A DNA stretch of 36,483 nucleotides from Deltaproteobacteria bacterium. Lineage in GTDB: Bacteria > Desulfobacterota > Desulfomonilia > Desulfomonilales > Desulfomonilaceae. The DNA is taken from assembly GCA_023474025.1 (NCBI GenBank), contig JAMCYH010000029.1, forward strand, positions 1 through 36,483. The letters run 5' to 3'. Shown in pieces: positions 1-8,123 of this stretch (position 1 is the stretch's first letter; each line of letters begins with the position of its first letter). The notes under the pieces were generated by a model. The model saw nothing but the letters and a program-made list of their open reading frames with translations, was not told the DNA's origin and ran no database searches. Made by a program: the position numbers and the translations under genes.

Positions 1-161
1 GACAAATTCGCGTCAAGCTTTCCCGATGCGCACAGCTCGGATAGATGTTCTACGACGTGGGTTTGAGGGGTTATCGGATAGGCCGCAACAACGTCAACAT
101 CGCAAAGGCCCACGGCGTCGGCCGCCGCGATCGAAACTTCAATACCTACTTTACGGCCCAT
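1..161 (-). CDS. porA: Pyruvate:ferredoxin oxidoreductase alpha subunit, N-terminal part (cut by window edge)
   Basis: Only the first 53 codons are inside the window; the gene runs off the left edge. The visible product starts MGRKVGIEVS and contains AYPITPQTHVVEHLSE, the conserved N-terminal pyrimidine-binding segment of the alpha subunit of pyruvate and 2-oxoacid:ferredoxin oxidoreductases. The enzyme oxidatively decarboxylates pyruvate to acetyl-CoA and CO2 and reduces ferredoxin in the cytoplasm. The ATG at 159-161 lies two bases after the porD stop and is preceded by a purine-rich GGAGGAGG ribosome site inside the end of porD, so translation is probably coupled. The order gamma-delta-alpha is that of four-subunit enzymes (porCDAB), so a beta subunit is expected just outside the window. 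A related 2-oxoacid oxidoreductase cannot be fully excluded from this fragment. Confidence 0.9.
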   Translation of the reverse strand, partial: MGRKVGIEVSIAAADAVGLCDVDVVAAYPITPQTHVVEHLSELCASGKLDANL

Positions 162-163
162 AT

Positions 164-454
164 TTAGTCCTCCTCCATGGTGATGGCTTTTACGGGACAT
201 TCATAAGCGCAAATACCACAACCTTTGCAATAGTCATAATTCCAAACAAAAATATTTTTTTGGAAATCCGGTGAAATAGCAGCGTCAGGACACATCACAA
301 AACATCTCCAACACCTTATGCAAACACTGCTATCATAGTTGGGTCTTTGTGATCGCCATGTTCCTGTATGATAACAAGACGCGTTTCCTGGTTCGGTTAT
401 AACAGCGCCGGCTTCAATCTCTTGCCAGCTGATCTGATCCATGGGTTTGGTCAC
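164..454 (-). CDS. porD: Pyruvate:ferredoxin oxidoreductase delta subunit (2x[4Fe-4S] ferredoxin)
   Basis: A small ferredoxin-like subunit of about 96 residues. Two complete cluster motifs are visible, CIRCWRCFVMCP and CKGCGICAYECP, each of the CxxCxxCxxxCP type that binds a [4Fe-4S] cluster. In this enzyme family the subunit carries electrons from the thiamine-diphosphate site to external ferredoxin. It lies between porC and porA on the same strand. I prefer the GTG at 454 because GGAGG sits five bases upstream (460-464); an ATG at 466 in the same frame would add four residues and has a poorer ribosome site. About 60 bases separate it from porC. Confidence 0.92.
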   Translation of the reverse strand: MTKPMDQISWQEIEAGAVITEPGNASCYHTGTWRSQRPNYDSSVCIRCWRCFVMCPDAAISPDFQKNIFVWNYDYCKGCGICAYECPVKAITMEED

Positions 455-516
455 AATTGCCTCCATTAAAAGACACTCTAATGCGATAGTTATTTAATCT
501 TAACAGGAAGATTCAA

Positions 517-1068
517 TTATTTTTCAAAAACTTTTGTTTCTTCGAATGCCCTTTTCATGGCTTCGATATTTCTGCTGGCAATTTTGCCGAAACGCTTGTT
601 GAACGGTTCTATGAGGGCATCGATTGATATAACACCCGCCGCTTTGACAAGCGCTCCTACCATAGTGGTGTTTGTTATCGGTAATCCTAGGACTTCCTTG
701 GCGATCTTGGACGCGTCAGTAATCGCTAACCGTCCGTCGAAAGAAACCTGTTTTCGAATCGTTTCCGGATTTTCTGAAGAGTTGATAATTAGAATTCCGT
801 CCTTATGCAGCCCTTCTGCAGGACTTGCAATTTCAAGAAGCGATGGATCAAGAACAACTACCACATCCGGATTATAAATCTTGGACCTCATTCGGATGGG
901 TTTATCATCCATCCGCGCAAAAGCTACTACCGGCGCTCCTCGACGTTCTGGGCCGAAACTAGGAAAGGCTGTGGCAAATTTTCCAATATTAATGGCGGCC
1001 TGAGCGACCAGTTCTGCGCATGTTACTGCGCCTTGCCCCCCCCTGCCATGAAATCTCATCTCAATCAT
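517..1068 (-). CDS. porC: Pyruvate:ferredoxin oxidoreductase gamma subunit
   Basis: The product of 183 residues matches the gamma subunit (POR catalytic domain III) of 2-oxoacid:ferredoxin oxidoreductases in length and in its N-terminal signature MIEMRFHGRGGQGAVT, followed by FPSFGPERRGAPVVAF. This domain contributes to CoA binding and subunit assembly in the heteromeric enzyme. An AAGGAG ribosome site precedes the ATG with good spacing. It is the first por gene in the run and lies 12 bases after the stop of a small HTH protein, so the two are likely on one transcript. Confidence 0.93.
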   Translation of the reverse strand: MIEMRFHGRGGQGAVTCAELVAQAAINIGKFATAFPSFGPERRGAPVVAFARMDDKPIRMRSKIYNPDVVVVLDPSLLEIASPAEGLHKDGILIINSSENPETIRKQVSFDGRLAITDASKIAKEVLGLPITNTTMVGALVKAAGVISIDALIEPFNKRFGKIASRNIEAMKRAFEETKVFEK

Positions 1069-1080
1069 GCTGTCTCCTTC

Positions 1081-1485
1081 TTAGTCAAACTCCGGATCTT
1101 CGTGCAGTTCGTTTTCTTTGATATCAAAATATCTAAACTGTTCATTCAGGATTTCTATACAACTTATAATGTTTAATTTTGCTTGTGAAAGTTCCAGGAT
1201 CTCGGACGGCAATAGTTCTTTCCTTTCCAGATGGGCCTCAATTCGGTCGTTAAGCATGTTCAAATGTCTCATATCAATTTCCAGGAAATCTTTCTCTTCA
1301 GGCTGGGAGTGGTTTTTGTCAGTTATATTTTGAATTAATTTCAGGTCCCATTCGTCTACCTTTTTCCAACGAGCAATTGTAGCTGGATGCACCCCCAATT
1401 TTTTTGCCATTTCTTTGTTGGTAATTCTTCCACTATCCTTCAGGAAAACTTTCTCAGCGTTTTTCCGGTCCTGATTTTTTTTCAT
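1081..1485 (-). CDS. Small HTH protein resembling phage terminase small-subunit N-terminus
   Basis: The product has 134 residues. Residues about 20-48 (ITNKEMAKKLGVHPATIARW and onward to EWDL) form a homeodomain-like helix-turn-helix of the kind found at the N-terminus of phage terminase small subunits and some transposase-like proteins. The rest is acidic, charged and probably helical (DRIEAHLERKELLPSEILEL), with no further domain that I recognise. No other phage genes are nearby. It ends 12 bases before porC, so it probably shares the por transcript and might act as a regulator, though that is inference from position. A domesticated phage gene is the alternative. Its DNA-binding role rests only on the HTH pattern. 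Confidence 0.7.
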   Translation of the reverse strand: MKKNQDRKNAEKVFLKDSGRITNKEMAKKLGVHPATIARWKKVDEWDLKLIQNITDKNHSQPEEKDFLEIDMRHLNMLNDRIEAHLERKELLPSEILELSQAKLNIISCIEILNEQFRYFDIKENELHEDPEFD

Positions 1486-1768
1486 TTTAGTCCCAGAGCC
1501 TTATTGTTGGCACTTAATGTCGTACGCCAAACATATATTATTATCAGAAAATCATACTTCTTATCAATTCAATATTTTCAGTCCAGAGTTGGATGGTTCG
1601 CAAGATTCTCTATATAATTACTTGTTTTTCTTCCTTTGTGGACTATTGAAAAATCTTGGGGATAAACGATATTGTTAGAACACGTCCCCGATGAATTTGA
1701 CTGTTGTTTTGGAATCATCTTTTTTATTCTAATTACGCGCTTCAATTACAATAGATGGTTAGAATCTG

Positions 1769-3598
1769 ATGCCATTAGATGAAACATTTCTCAAGAATCT
1801 GCCGACGGACCCAGGAGTTTATCTCATGGAGGACCGAAACGGAAAAGTTATTTACGTTGGAAAGGCTGCCAACCTCAGAAACAGGGTCAGGAATTATTTT
1901 TCAAAGAGTGGAGATGAACGTCCAAAGATACGATTCCTCGTACAACATATCTCAAGTATCAAAACAATTGTTACAGAAACAGAAAAAGAAGCGCTTCTTC
2001 TGGAAAATAACCTTATCAAAAAACATCGGCCGAAATACAATGTAAGCTTACGGGATGACAAGTCTTTCTTTTCGCTCAGACTCAACGTGTCTCATGATTA
2101 TCCCCGTCTTACCTTAATAAGAACCCAAAAGATAAAACCTGACAACGAGAAGTATTTCGGTCCATATTCTTCAGCCCGTGACGCCAGAGTAACTCTACAC
2201 CTTATTCGAAAGATTTTCCCGCTCAGACAATGCTCCGACCGGCAGATAGCTACAGCAAAACGACCGTGTCTGAATTATCAGATGAACCGATGCATGTGTC
2301 CATGCGCAGGGAAAGTAGATCCAAAAGAATATCGGAGGATGGTTGAAAGTGTGATTCTTTTCCTGGAAGGGAAAAGTGAAGAATTGACGAATAACCTCAA
2401 GAAAGAAATGGAAAAGGCGTCAAAGGAGCTACAATTCGAGGAAGCAGCTCGCCTAAGAGATCAACTATATGCTATAGAACGTACATTACAAAAGCAGAAT
2501 GTGTCTTTTTTCCATTTCAAGGACCAAGACGTTTTTGTGGTCCTGGAACTCCCTGAAAATGCATATGTTGTCGAGATATTATCCTTTAAAAAAGGAAATC
2601 TTCTGGCTGAGGAATCTTATATTATTAAAAATTCAACTCTTGATGAACATGAAATTTTGACTTCTTCTATAAAGCAGTTCTACGACGATACTACATATGT
2701 ACCCCCTGAAATCATTGTTCCCAGACGGTTGGAAAGTGAGGAAATAATAGAATCCTGGTTATCAGATCTTAGGGGTTCCAAAGTAAATATTAGTACAGCC
2801 TTAAGAGGGCCGAAAGCGCGGCTCATTCAACTAGCGTTAAAGAACGCTTATGTGGCCTCAGAACGAGAAAAACAAAGGAAATCAAAAGAAAACGCCCTGG
2901 ATCGCCTGGCAGCCAAACTTAGACTCGACAGTCCTCTCAAGTTATTAGAATGTTATGACATCTCAAATATCAGTGGAGTGGAACCAGTAGGAGTGAAAGT
3001 GGCGTTTATGGATGGAAAACCACTACGGTCTGCTTACAGGAAATTCAGAATACGCGATTTCGATGATCAGGACGATCCTGGAATGATTTATCAGGTTATT
3101 TCAAGAAGAATCACCCATCGGGAGGATGATATACTAGGTGATTTACTGGTTATCGACGGCGGCAAATCTCAGCTAAACGCGGCTATGGAGGCTTTGAAAA
3201 ACCTTCCTGAAGGCCAAAGGCCACCTGTCATTTCTATAGCCAAGGGTCGAGGTCCGGATGATATCGATAAAATATACTTGTACACCAGAAAAAATCCCCT
3301 TACCCTTCCGAAAGGAGATGGTTGCCTGTTGGCCATCATGAAGATCCGGGATGAAGCTCATAGGTACGCTCACTCATTCCACACCAATCGAAGGATTAAA
3401 TCAGTTATTCGTTCCGATCTTGTTGACGTGCCAGGGATAGGCCCAAAAAAAGGCGCTGCCCTGTTAAACATTTTTGGAAGCCTCAAAGGCGTATTAATGG
3501 CTACCGAAGAACAACTGACTGGTGTTCCGGAAATTACTTCAAAAGATGCGCGGCAAATCATTGAATATTTTAAAAGAGCTAACGCCTCAGAATCATAA
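1769..3598 (+). CDS. uvrC: Excinuclease ABC subunit C
   Basis: The product of 609 residues is a full-length UvrC, the dual-incision nuclease of nucleotide excision repair. Visible in order: the GIY-YIG nuclease (GVYLMEDRNGKVIYVGKA, residues about 16-33) that makes the 3' cut; a cysteine cluster near residues 150-180 (QCSDR, RPCLNY, RCMCPCAG); a UVR motif for UvrB contact (QFEEAARLRDQLYAIE, about 222-237); an RNase H-like domain for the 5' cut with CYDISNISG and DGGKSQLNAA; and C-terminal helix-hairpin-helix repeats (VPGIGPKKGAALL). The ATG at 1769 fits the family start, although the ribosome site is weak. It is a single gene on the plus strand, divergent from the por run across a 283-bp A+T-rich gap in which I see no other feature. 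Confidence 0.98.
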   Translation: MPLDETFLKNLPTDPGVYLMEDRNGKVIYVGKAANLRNRVRNYFSKSGDERPKIRFLVQHISSIKTIVTETEKEALLLENNLIKKHRPKYNVSLRDDKSFFSLRLNVSHDYPRLTLIRTQKIKPDNEKYFGPYSSARDARVTLHLIRKIFPLRQCSDRQIATAKRPCLNYQMNRCMCPCAGKVDPKEYRRMVESVILFLEGKSEELTNNLKKEMEKASKELQFEEAARLRDQLYAIERTLQKQNVSFFHFKDQDVFVVLELPENAYVVEILSFKKGNLLAEESYIIKNSTLDEHEILTSSIKQFYDDTTYVPPEIIVPRRLESEEIIESWLSDLRGSKVNISTALRGPKARLIQLALKNAYVASEREKQRKSKENALDRLAAKLRLDSPLKLLECYDISNISGVEPVGVKVAFMDGKPLRSAYRKFRIRDFDDQDDPGMIYQVISRRITHREDDILGDLLVIDGGKSQLNAAMEALKNLPEGQRPPVISIAKGRGPDDIDKIYLYTRKNPLTLPKGDGCLLAIMKIRDEAHRYAHSFHTNRRIKSVIRSDLVDVPGIGPKKGAALLNIFGSLKGVLMATEEQLTGVPEITSKDARQIIEYFKRANASES

Positions 3599-3672
3599 GT
3601 TGATTGCTTAACAATTTTGGTGGAGCCAGTTTGTTTTCGTAAAAACGTTCGTATCTTTTTATTGATTTTTGG

Positions 3673-3742
3673 ATAATTGGAGTATTGACCGTCAGGTTGA
3701 ACTGACGGTATCGCCTAAACAGATTTTTGATTATCCAATTAT
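3673..3742. repeat. Nested inverted repeats downstream of uvrC
   Basis: An inner perfect 8-bp palindrome, accgtcag (3688-3695) and ctgacggt (3702-3709) with a 6-base loop, is enclosed by a second 8-bp pair, ataattgg (3673-3680) and ccaattat (3735-3742). The element lies in the 205-bp gap between uvrC and the response regulator gene. It could be a transcription terminator for uvrC (a short T run follows at about 3724-3728) or an operator for the next gene. The T run is not directly after the stem, so the terminator reading is weak. Confidence 0.35.
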
Positions 3743-3803
3743 GGACTATTATCTAGTGGCTGTTCGAGACTTCATTTTGCCTTTGTAAAAGGAATTAAAC
3801 AAA

Positions 3804-4721
3804 TTGAAAATCCTTTTAGCCGAAGACGATGTCATAACTCGTCGCCTCCTGGAGGTTCAACTCAAGAACTGGGGACACGAGGTGGTTGTATGCTCAGATG
3901 GCGCACAGGCCTGGGAGAAATTGAACGCCGATGAATCTCCAAAACTCGTTGTACTTGATTGGATGATGCCGGGAATGGATGGACTCACTTTAAGCCGTGA
4001 AATACGCAAGATGGAAACCAAACCGTATACATATATAATACTGTTAACAGCTAGAAGTAGTAAGGAAGACATCATTGAAGGGCTGGAAGCCGGGGCGGAT
4101 GACTACATCACCAAGCCTTTTGAGCCTCAGGAGCTTCGTGTAAGGATTAGAGCGGCCACAAGAATTGTTCAGCTTCAGGAAGATCTGTTAAAGGCATTGG
4201 AGAAATTTGAGTTTCAGGCTAGTCACGATTCTCTTACCGGTCTTTGGAACAGGTATTCAATTTTGAGTATCCTTCATAGGGAGCTAGCGAGGGGTCGGCG
4301 AGAAATGACCCCGGTGGCCATCATTATGGCGGATGTCGACCATTTCAAAGAGATTAATGACACTTACGGTCACCTTTGTGGAGATGAAGTTCTAAGACAA
4401 ACAGCAACTAAATTTAATTTATCGGTAAGACCCTATGACGCGGTAGGAAGATATGGAGGAGAAGAATTTCTCCTTGTACTTCCAAGTTGTAACACTCATG
4501 AGGCTTTAAAGGTTGCTCATCGATTGAGATCCTCTTTTGAGGACAACAAAATCAACAGTGTTGAAATTTCACCACACGTGACTTTAAGTTTTGGGGTTGT
4601 GACTGTTAACTCAAATGAGCGAAAAAATATTGACGATGTAATCAACACAGCCGATGAAGCCCTTTACAAAGCCAAAAACCTTGGTAGGAACAGAGTTGAA
4701 TTCGGAGGTGAAATCCATTAG
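3804..4721 (+). CDS. Response regulator with GGDEF domain (diguanylate cyclase, PleD/WspR-like)
   Basis: The product of 305 residues has an N-terminal receiver domain (acidic pair D8/D9, phosphoacceptor D52 in VVLDWMMPGMDG, T82, K104 in TKPFEP), a short linker and a GGDEF domain. The signature is GGEEF at 218-222, a catalytically competent form. An RxxD inhibitory site (RPYD, 209-212) lies five residues before it, suggesting product feedback by c-di-GMP. The protein should turn two GTP into c-di-GMP on phosphorylation. The start is TTG at 3804 with AAAGGA upstream; no ATG fits the receiver N-terminus. No partner histidine kinase gene is adjacent. Confidence 0.93.
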   Translation: MKILLAEDDVITRRLLEVQLKNWGHEVVVCSDGAQAWEKLNADESPKLVVLDWMMPGMDGLTLSREIRKMETKPYTYIILLTARSSKEDIIEGLEAGADDYITKPFEPQELRVRIRAATRIVQLQEDLLKALEKFEFQASHDSLTGLWNRYSILSILHRELARGRREMTPVAIIMADVDHFKEINDTYGHLCGDEVLRQTATKFNLSVRPYDAVGRYGGEEFLLVLPSCNTHEALKVAHRLRSSFEDNKINSVEISPHVTLSFGVVTVNSNERKNIDDVINTADEALYKAKNLGRNRVEFGGEIH

Positions 4722-4782
4722 TGAGACGGGCCTCGCATACCCTTTTCGTAATTTCCATGATCGTCACTTAGAAAAATTTATC

Positions 4783-5553
4783 TCATAGACTGTTTAAAAA
4801 CTTCTGGGTCGCTTCGTTAAATTCATTTGGCCTTTCCAGCATTACCAGGTGCCCAGCGCCAGGGATGATAACCAAATTTGATCTCTCGATTTTTTCAGCT
4901 AGAAATCGCGAATACTTCACCGGCGTGAGCTGATCCTCTTGGCCAACAACAATTAAAGTTGGGACGGAAACTCTATGGACAGTGTCCATAACGTCAAATT
5001 GATCGCAAGCGCTTAGGTCTCCATGAATAATCATGGGGTCGGAATTTCCATATTTTTCTTCAATTGATCGTCTTAGTGAGTCAGCGCAGGAACTTGACAG
5101 ACAGTGAGATGCCAGCGATTGTAATGCCTTGGAGGGTTCATTTATAAGTCCATCCAGTAAAGACGGCAATACCCTTAACCGGGCCCCAGAGCCAATTAAA
5201 CCGGCTGCGACTAGCCACGACTGGGGATGAAGAGCCATCCATTGAGTGATGGCGCTGCCGAGAGAACATCCCATCAAGACTACTCGTTTGAGTCCCAGGT
5301 TAGTCACAAACAATTCCACCCATCGCGCATAACCAGAAATCGACTGTTCTCCAGGGGGATCAGATTTGCCATGGCCAGGTAGCTCAATGGCCATGACAGC
5401 GCCAGGCGCGGTTAATCCATCAAGCTGGAAGCGCCAGTCCTCTCTGTCGCCGCCTGATCCATGTATAAACAACAACGTTGTCTGGGAAGCGTCAAAATTG
5501 CTACGTGAACATCCATATCCGATGCGTCTTCCCTCTATAATTAGCTCATCCAT
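4783..5553 (-). CDS. Alpha/beta-hydrolase fold protein
   Basis: The product of 256 residues is a typical single-domain alpha/beta hydrolase. Visible elements are the oxyanion-hole segment LLFIHGSGGDREDW, the nucleophile elbow GCSLGS (serine in GxSxG), the acid in VVGQEDQLTP, and the catalytic histidine in IPGAGHLVMLERP, so the Ser-Asp-His triad is complete. There is no signal peptide, so it is likely cytoplasmic. The substrate cannot be deduced; the family includes esterases, C-C hydrolases and lactonases. It follows glgC on the same strand after 81 bases and may be the last gene of that transcript. Confidence 0.88.
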   Translation of the reverse strand: MDELIIEGRRIGYGCSRSNFDASQTTLLFIHGSGGDREDWRFQLDGLTAPGAVMAIELPGHGKSDPPGEQSISGYARWVELFVTNLGLKRVVLMGCSLGSAITQWMALHPQSWLVAAGLIGSGARLRVLPSLLDGLINEPSKALQSLASHCLSSSCADSLRRSIEEKYGNSDPMIIHGDLSACDQFDVMDTVHRVSVPTLIVVGQEDQLTPVKYSRFLAEKIERSNLVIIPGAGHLVMLERPNEFNEATQKFLNSL

Positions 5554-5634
5554 ATTTAAACGCCTTTAGCTCTCTAATGAGTTTGACCGCCATATTTTGA
5601 GGATATCTAGCCAGTTCAAGGGACTTGTTCGAAA

Positions 5635-6879
5635 TTATTCAAGACTCATGCCTCTCGGAACAACAACCACTCCCCCGGGCGATATAGTAAAACGCTGTCG
5701 ATCCTGATTATGATCATAGCCAATTATAGTCCCATCAGGTATATAAACTTCATGATCAATAATTGCCTTCTTGATTTTAACGTCTCTCCCGATCTGGCAC
5801 GTATCCAACAAAACGGAGTCTTCAATTATACTTCCTTCGCCAACTAAAACGCCATGAGAAAGAACCGATCGCACAATTCTTGCTCCATAAATCAGGCAAC
5901 CTCCGGAAATTATGCAGTTTACAGTTTCCACTCCTCTGGAGACTGAACAATTGGACAAATAAGACGTTACGATTTTAGCTGGAGGAACCTGCTCCTGATA
6001 AGTCCTTATGGACCAATCCTGATCATAAAGGTTACATAACGGCTTTTCCGAACACAGGTCTATGTTTGCCTGCCAGTACGCGTCAAGCGTTCCGATATCT
6101 CTCCAATAATTCCCAGATTCATTGTTCGCCTCTCTAAAACTATGAACATAGACTTTGTTCGATTTTATCATTTTGGGGACGACGTCTTTACCGAAGTCAT
6201 GAGAGGAATTAGCGTCCTTAACATCGTCGATTACATTTTTTACCAGACATTCAGTATTGAAAATGTAGACCCCCATTGAGACAAAAGACCTGTCCGGTTT
6301 ACCAGGAACAGATTTCGGGTTGGCAGGTTTCTCTTCCCAGTCAATGATGCGGAAATTGTCGTCGCATCCTATAACGCCAAAGGCCTTGGCTTCATCCCTT
6401 AAAGCCTCTACTCCGGCAACGGTAAGATCTGCTCCCTTTTCTATGTGGTAGGCCAACATATCGTTGTAATTCATCTTATAAACGTGGTCTCCGGAAAGAA
6501 TCAGTACTCGTTTCGGACGCTCCCTCTGGAGAATATATATATTCTGGTAAATACTGTCCGCTGTTCCCCTGTACCACCGGTCCACGTTTCTTTGCTGAGG
6601 TGGAACACATTCAATAAACTCATCTAACTCATGATTAAAAATGTTCCAGCCTAAACGAATATGACGGTCCAAAGAAACTGAGCGGTATTGGGTAAGAACA
6701 TAAATTCTTCTAATATCTGAATTCAGGCAGTTGGAGAGGGTGAAATCAACTATTCTGTAAATGCCACCGAATCTCACTGATGGTTTAGCCCTGGCTTTGG
6801 TTAACGGATAGAGACGTTCTCCTTTACCACCTGCCATCAGTATACATAAAGTCCCCTTCATTTCGTTTTTGAGATTCAT
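5635..6879 (-). CDS. glgC: Glucose-1-phosphate adenylyltransferase (ADP-glucose pyrophosphorylase)
   Basis: The product makes ADP-glucose from glucose-1-phosphate and ATP, the committed step of bacterial glycogen synthesis. Visible are the nucleotide-binding start LCILMAGGKGERLYPLTKAR with AKPSVRFGG, YRIVDFTLSNCLNSDIRRIY, WYRGTADSIYQN and ILSGDHVYKMNY, and a C-terminal left-handed beta-helix region (ISGGCLIYGARIVRSVLSHG). Length is 414 residues, as usual for GlgC. The reading frame is open further upstream, but the family start and the ATGA overlap with the preceding regulator stop (6876-6879) favour the ATG at 6879 and translational coupling. No other glycogen genes are in the window. Confidence 0.95.
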   Translation of the reverse strand: MNLKNEMKGTLCILMAGGKGERLYPLTKARAKPSVRFGGIYRIVDFTLSNCLNSDIRRIYVLTQYRSVSLDRHIRLGWNIFNHELDEFIECVPPQQRNVDRWYRGTADSIYQNIYILQRERPKRVLILSGDHVYKMNYNDMLAYHIEKGADLTVAGVEALRDEAKAFGVIGCDDNFRIIDWEEKPANPKSVPGKPDRSFVSMGVYIFNTECLVKNVIDDVKDANSSHDFGKDVVPKMIKSNKVYVHSFREANNESGNYWRDIGTLDAYWQANIDLCSEKPLCNLYDQDWSIRTYQEQVPPAKIVTSYLSNCSVSRGVETVNCIISGGCLIYGARIVRSVLSHGVLVGEGSIIEDSVLLDTCQIGRDVKIKKAIIDHEVYIPDGTIIGYDHNQDRQRFTISPGGVVVVPRGMSLE

Positions 6880-7229
6880 TCTTTTAACAACCTTTTGATT
6901 TCTGCCTTCAATCTGGATGTATCGGATGATTTTATTACGTATGCGTCGGCTCCCCACGTCGTAAAATCGTCCTTGTAATGACTGTAAGCAGTGTTGAGAA
7001 TTATTGGAATCCCTTTGTCTTTACCTAATAATTTTTCTAGTGTTTCCACCCCATCCATTCCCGGCATTTGTATATCCAGAACAATTAAATCAGGAGGGGC
7101 GTCTTCTACCTGTTGGAGAGCCTCCAGGCCTGAATGAGCAAGAGTAACTGTATACCCCTCGTCTTCAAGTTCCATCTTGTAAAGGTCACAGATATGTTTT
7201 TCGTCGTCAACAACCATTATGCGTTTCAT
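6876..7229 (-). CDS. Receiver-only response regulator (CheY/Spo0F-like)
   Basis: The product of 117 residues is a lone receiver domain with all phosphorylation residues: D8/D9 in MVVDDEKH, D52 in LIVLDIQMPGMDG, T80 and K100 in YVIKSSD. There is no output domain, so it should act by protein contact or phosphorelay. The ATG at 7229 has GAGG about seven bases upstream; a TTG at 7247 in the same frame would add six residues. Its TGA overlaps the glgC ATG by four bases, the only direct clue to function: it may be tied to control of glycogen synthesis. No sensor kinase is adjacent. Confidence 0.92.
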   Translation of the reverse strand: MKRIMVVDDEKHICDLYKMELEDEGYTVTLAHSGLEALQQVEDAPPDLIVLDIQMPGMDGVETLEKLLGKDKGIPIILNTAYSHYKDDFTTWGADAYVIKSSDTSRLKAEIKRLLKE

Positions 7230-7295
7230 TTCTCGCCTCGCGCTCAATGTTATAATAATACCATGAGCATCCCGTGTGAAACTACGGACTGATAA

Positions 7296-7931
7296 TTATA
7301 GATTTCTTTTGATCGCTTTCCTTATATCGTTCCTTAACTGTTGAGATAGTTCCCTTGCTCCTTTATCCAAAGCCTTTACCAATGATTTGGAACTGGTATC
7401 GTCACTTCGAACTTCTAAGGCGTAATCCTTTTTCATCAGTTGGTTTTGGCCAGCAGTGCTGGGCTCAAAGTCTATTAGTCTGATTTCCGCCTCAAGCAAA
7501 CCTGAGCCTTTGGAATTATTAACGATGCCCTGAAATTTTTTGATCGTTCCTTCCAAAGCATATCTATAAGGGACATTACTTGTTTGATCAACTGCCTTTT
7601 GGAATACACCCGATGTTTCCAGGTCCCTGATGACCAATTCGGTAAGCATTGCCGACGGATCTGAGGGCCAGGCGTAATTGCTGACAACCTTTGTCTTCGA
7701 ATTTTGATCGGAGATCACGAGATTGTGCGTATCAACCGAAGAATCCATCAGAAATCGATACACCATTATAGTTTCAGGGATTGTCAATTCCGCTGTTTTC
7801 TCGGGAACTGGGTAATTTATTGCGTGAAATACGATGGCGTCTTTGTTCCAAAGCCCGCAACCATATGACGTTATAGTCGCCATAGATAGACATATAACAA
7901 GAAAGTTCCAACTCATTGGAAATTTCAGCAA
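7296..7931 (-). CDS. ABC-transport auxiliary lipoprotein, PqiC-like (DUF330 type)
   Basis: The product has 211 residues. The N-terminus is a lipoprotein signal: a hydrophobic stretch (WNFLVICLSMATI) ending in SYGC, so lipidation at about C25 is expected. The pattern YRFLMDSS...NYAWPSDPSAMLTELVIRDLETSGVF resembles the DUF330/PqiC family, outer-membrane lipoproteins that work with MCE transporters. It is downstream of mlaEFD on the same strand, which supports the call. The start is a TTG at 7931 with a GAAAG site; an ATG at 7916 is the alternative and still leaves a signal peptide. A 192-bp gap to mlaD holds a small palindrome but no gene. Confidence 0.75.
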   Translation of the reverse strand: MLKFPMSWNFLVICLSMATITSYGCGLWNKDAIVFHAINYPVPEKTAELTIPETIMVYRFLMDSSVDTHNLVISDQNSKTKVVSNYAWPSDPSAMLTELVIRDLETSGVFQKAVDQTSNVPYRYALEGTIKKFQGIVNNSKGSGLLEAEIRLIDFEPSTAGQNQLMKKDYALEVRSDDTSSKSLVKALDKGARELSQQLRNDIRKAIKRNL

Positions 7932-7955
7932 TTTTTCTTTCAGCCTAAATTTTCA

Positions 7956-7972
7956 TTCCAACTAGGTTGGAA
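7956..7972. repeat. Short perfect palindrome between mlaD and the lipoprotein gene
   Basis: The arms ttccaac (7956-7962) and gttggaa (7966-7972) pair perfectly around a 3-base loop, 25 bases upstream of the lipoprotein start. It could be an RNA hairpin that sets relative expression of the genes on either side, or an operator. There is no following T run in the reading direction, so it is not a clear terminator. Confidence 0.3.
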
Positions 7973-8123
7973 CCATATCATACCGGCTATTAGAGTGGAA
8001 AAAAAATCACTGCCAGAGCGTGTTTGGATCGTTAGATTCCTTTGTGCGTCACGGATTGATAAAAAATGGATCAAATAATTCGCAGCCAAGGTCGCTTGCT
8101 GGAACAATGAAAATTGTTAGAGC

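Noticed and set aside
1081-1485. Prophage remnant at the left end
   Set aside because: Only one HTH protein resembles a phage protein, and it is flanked by housekeeping genes without other phage genes or attachment-like repeats.
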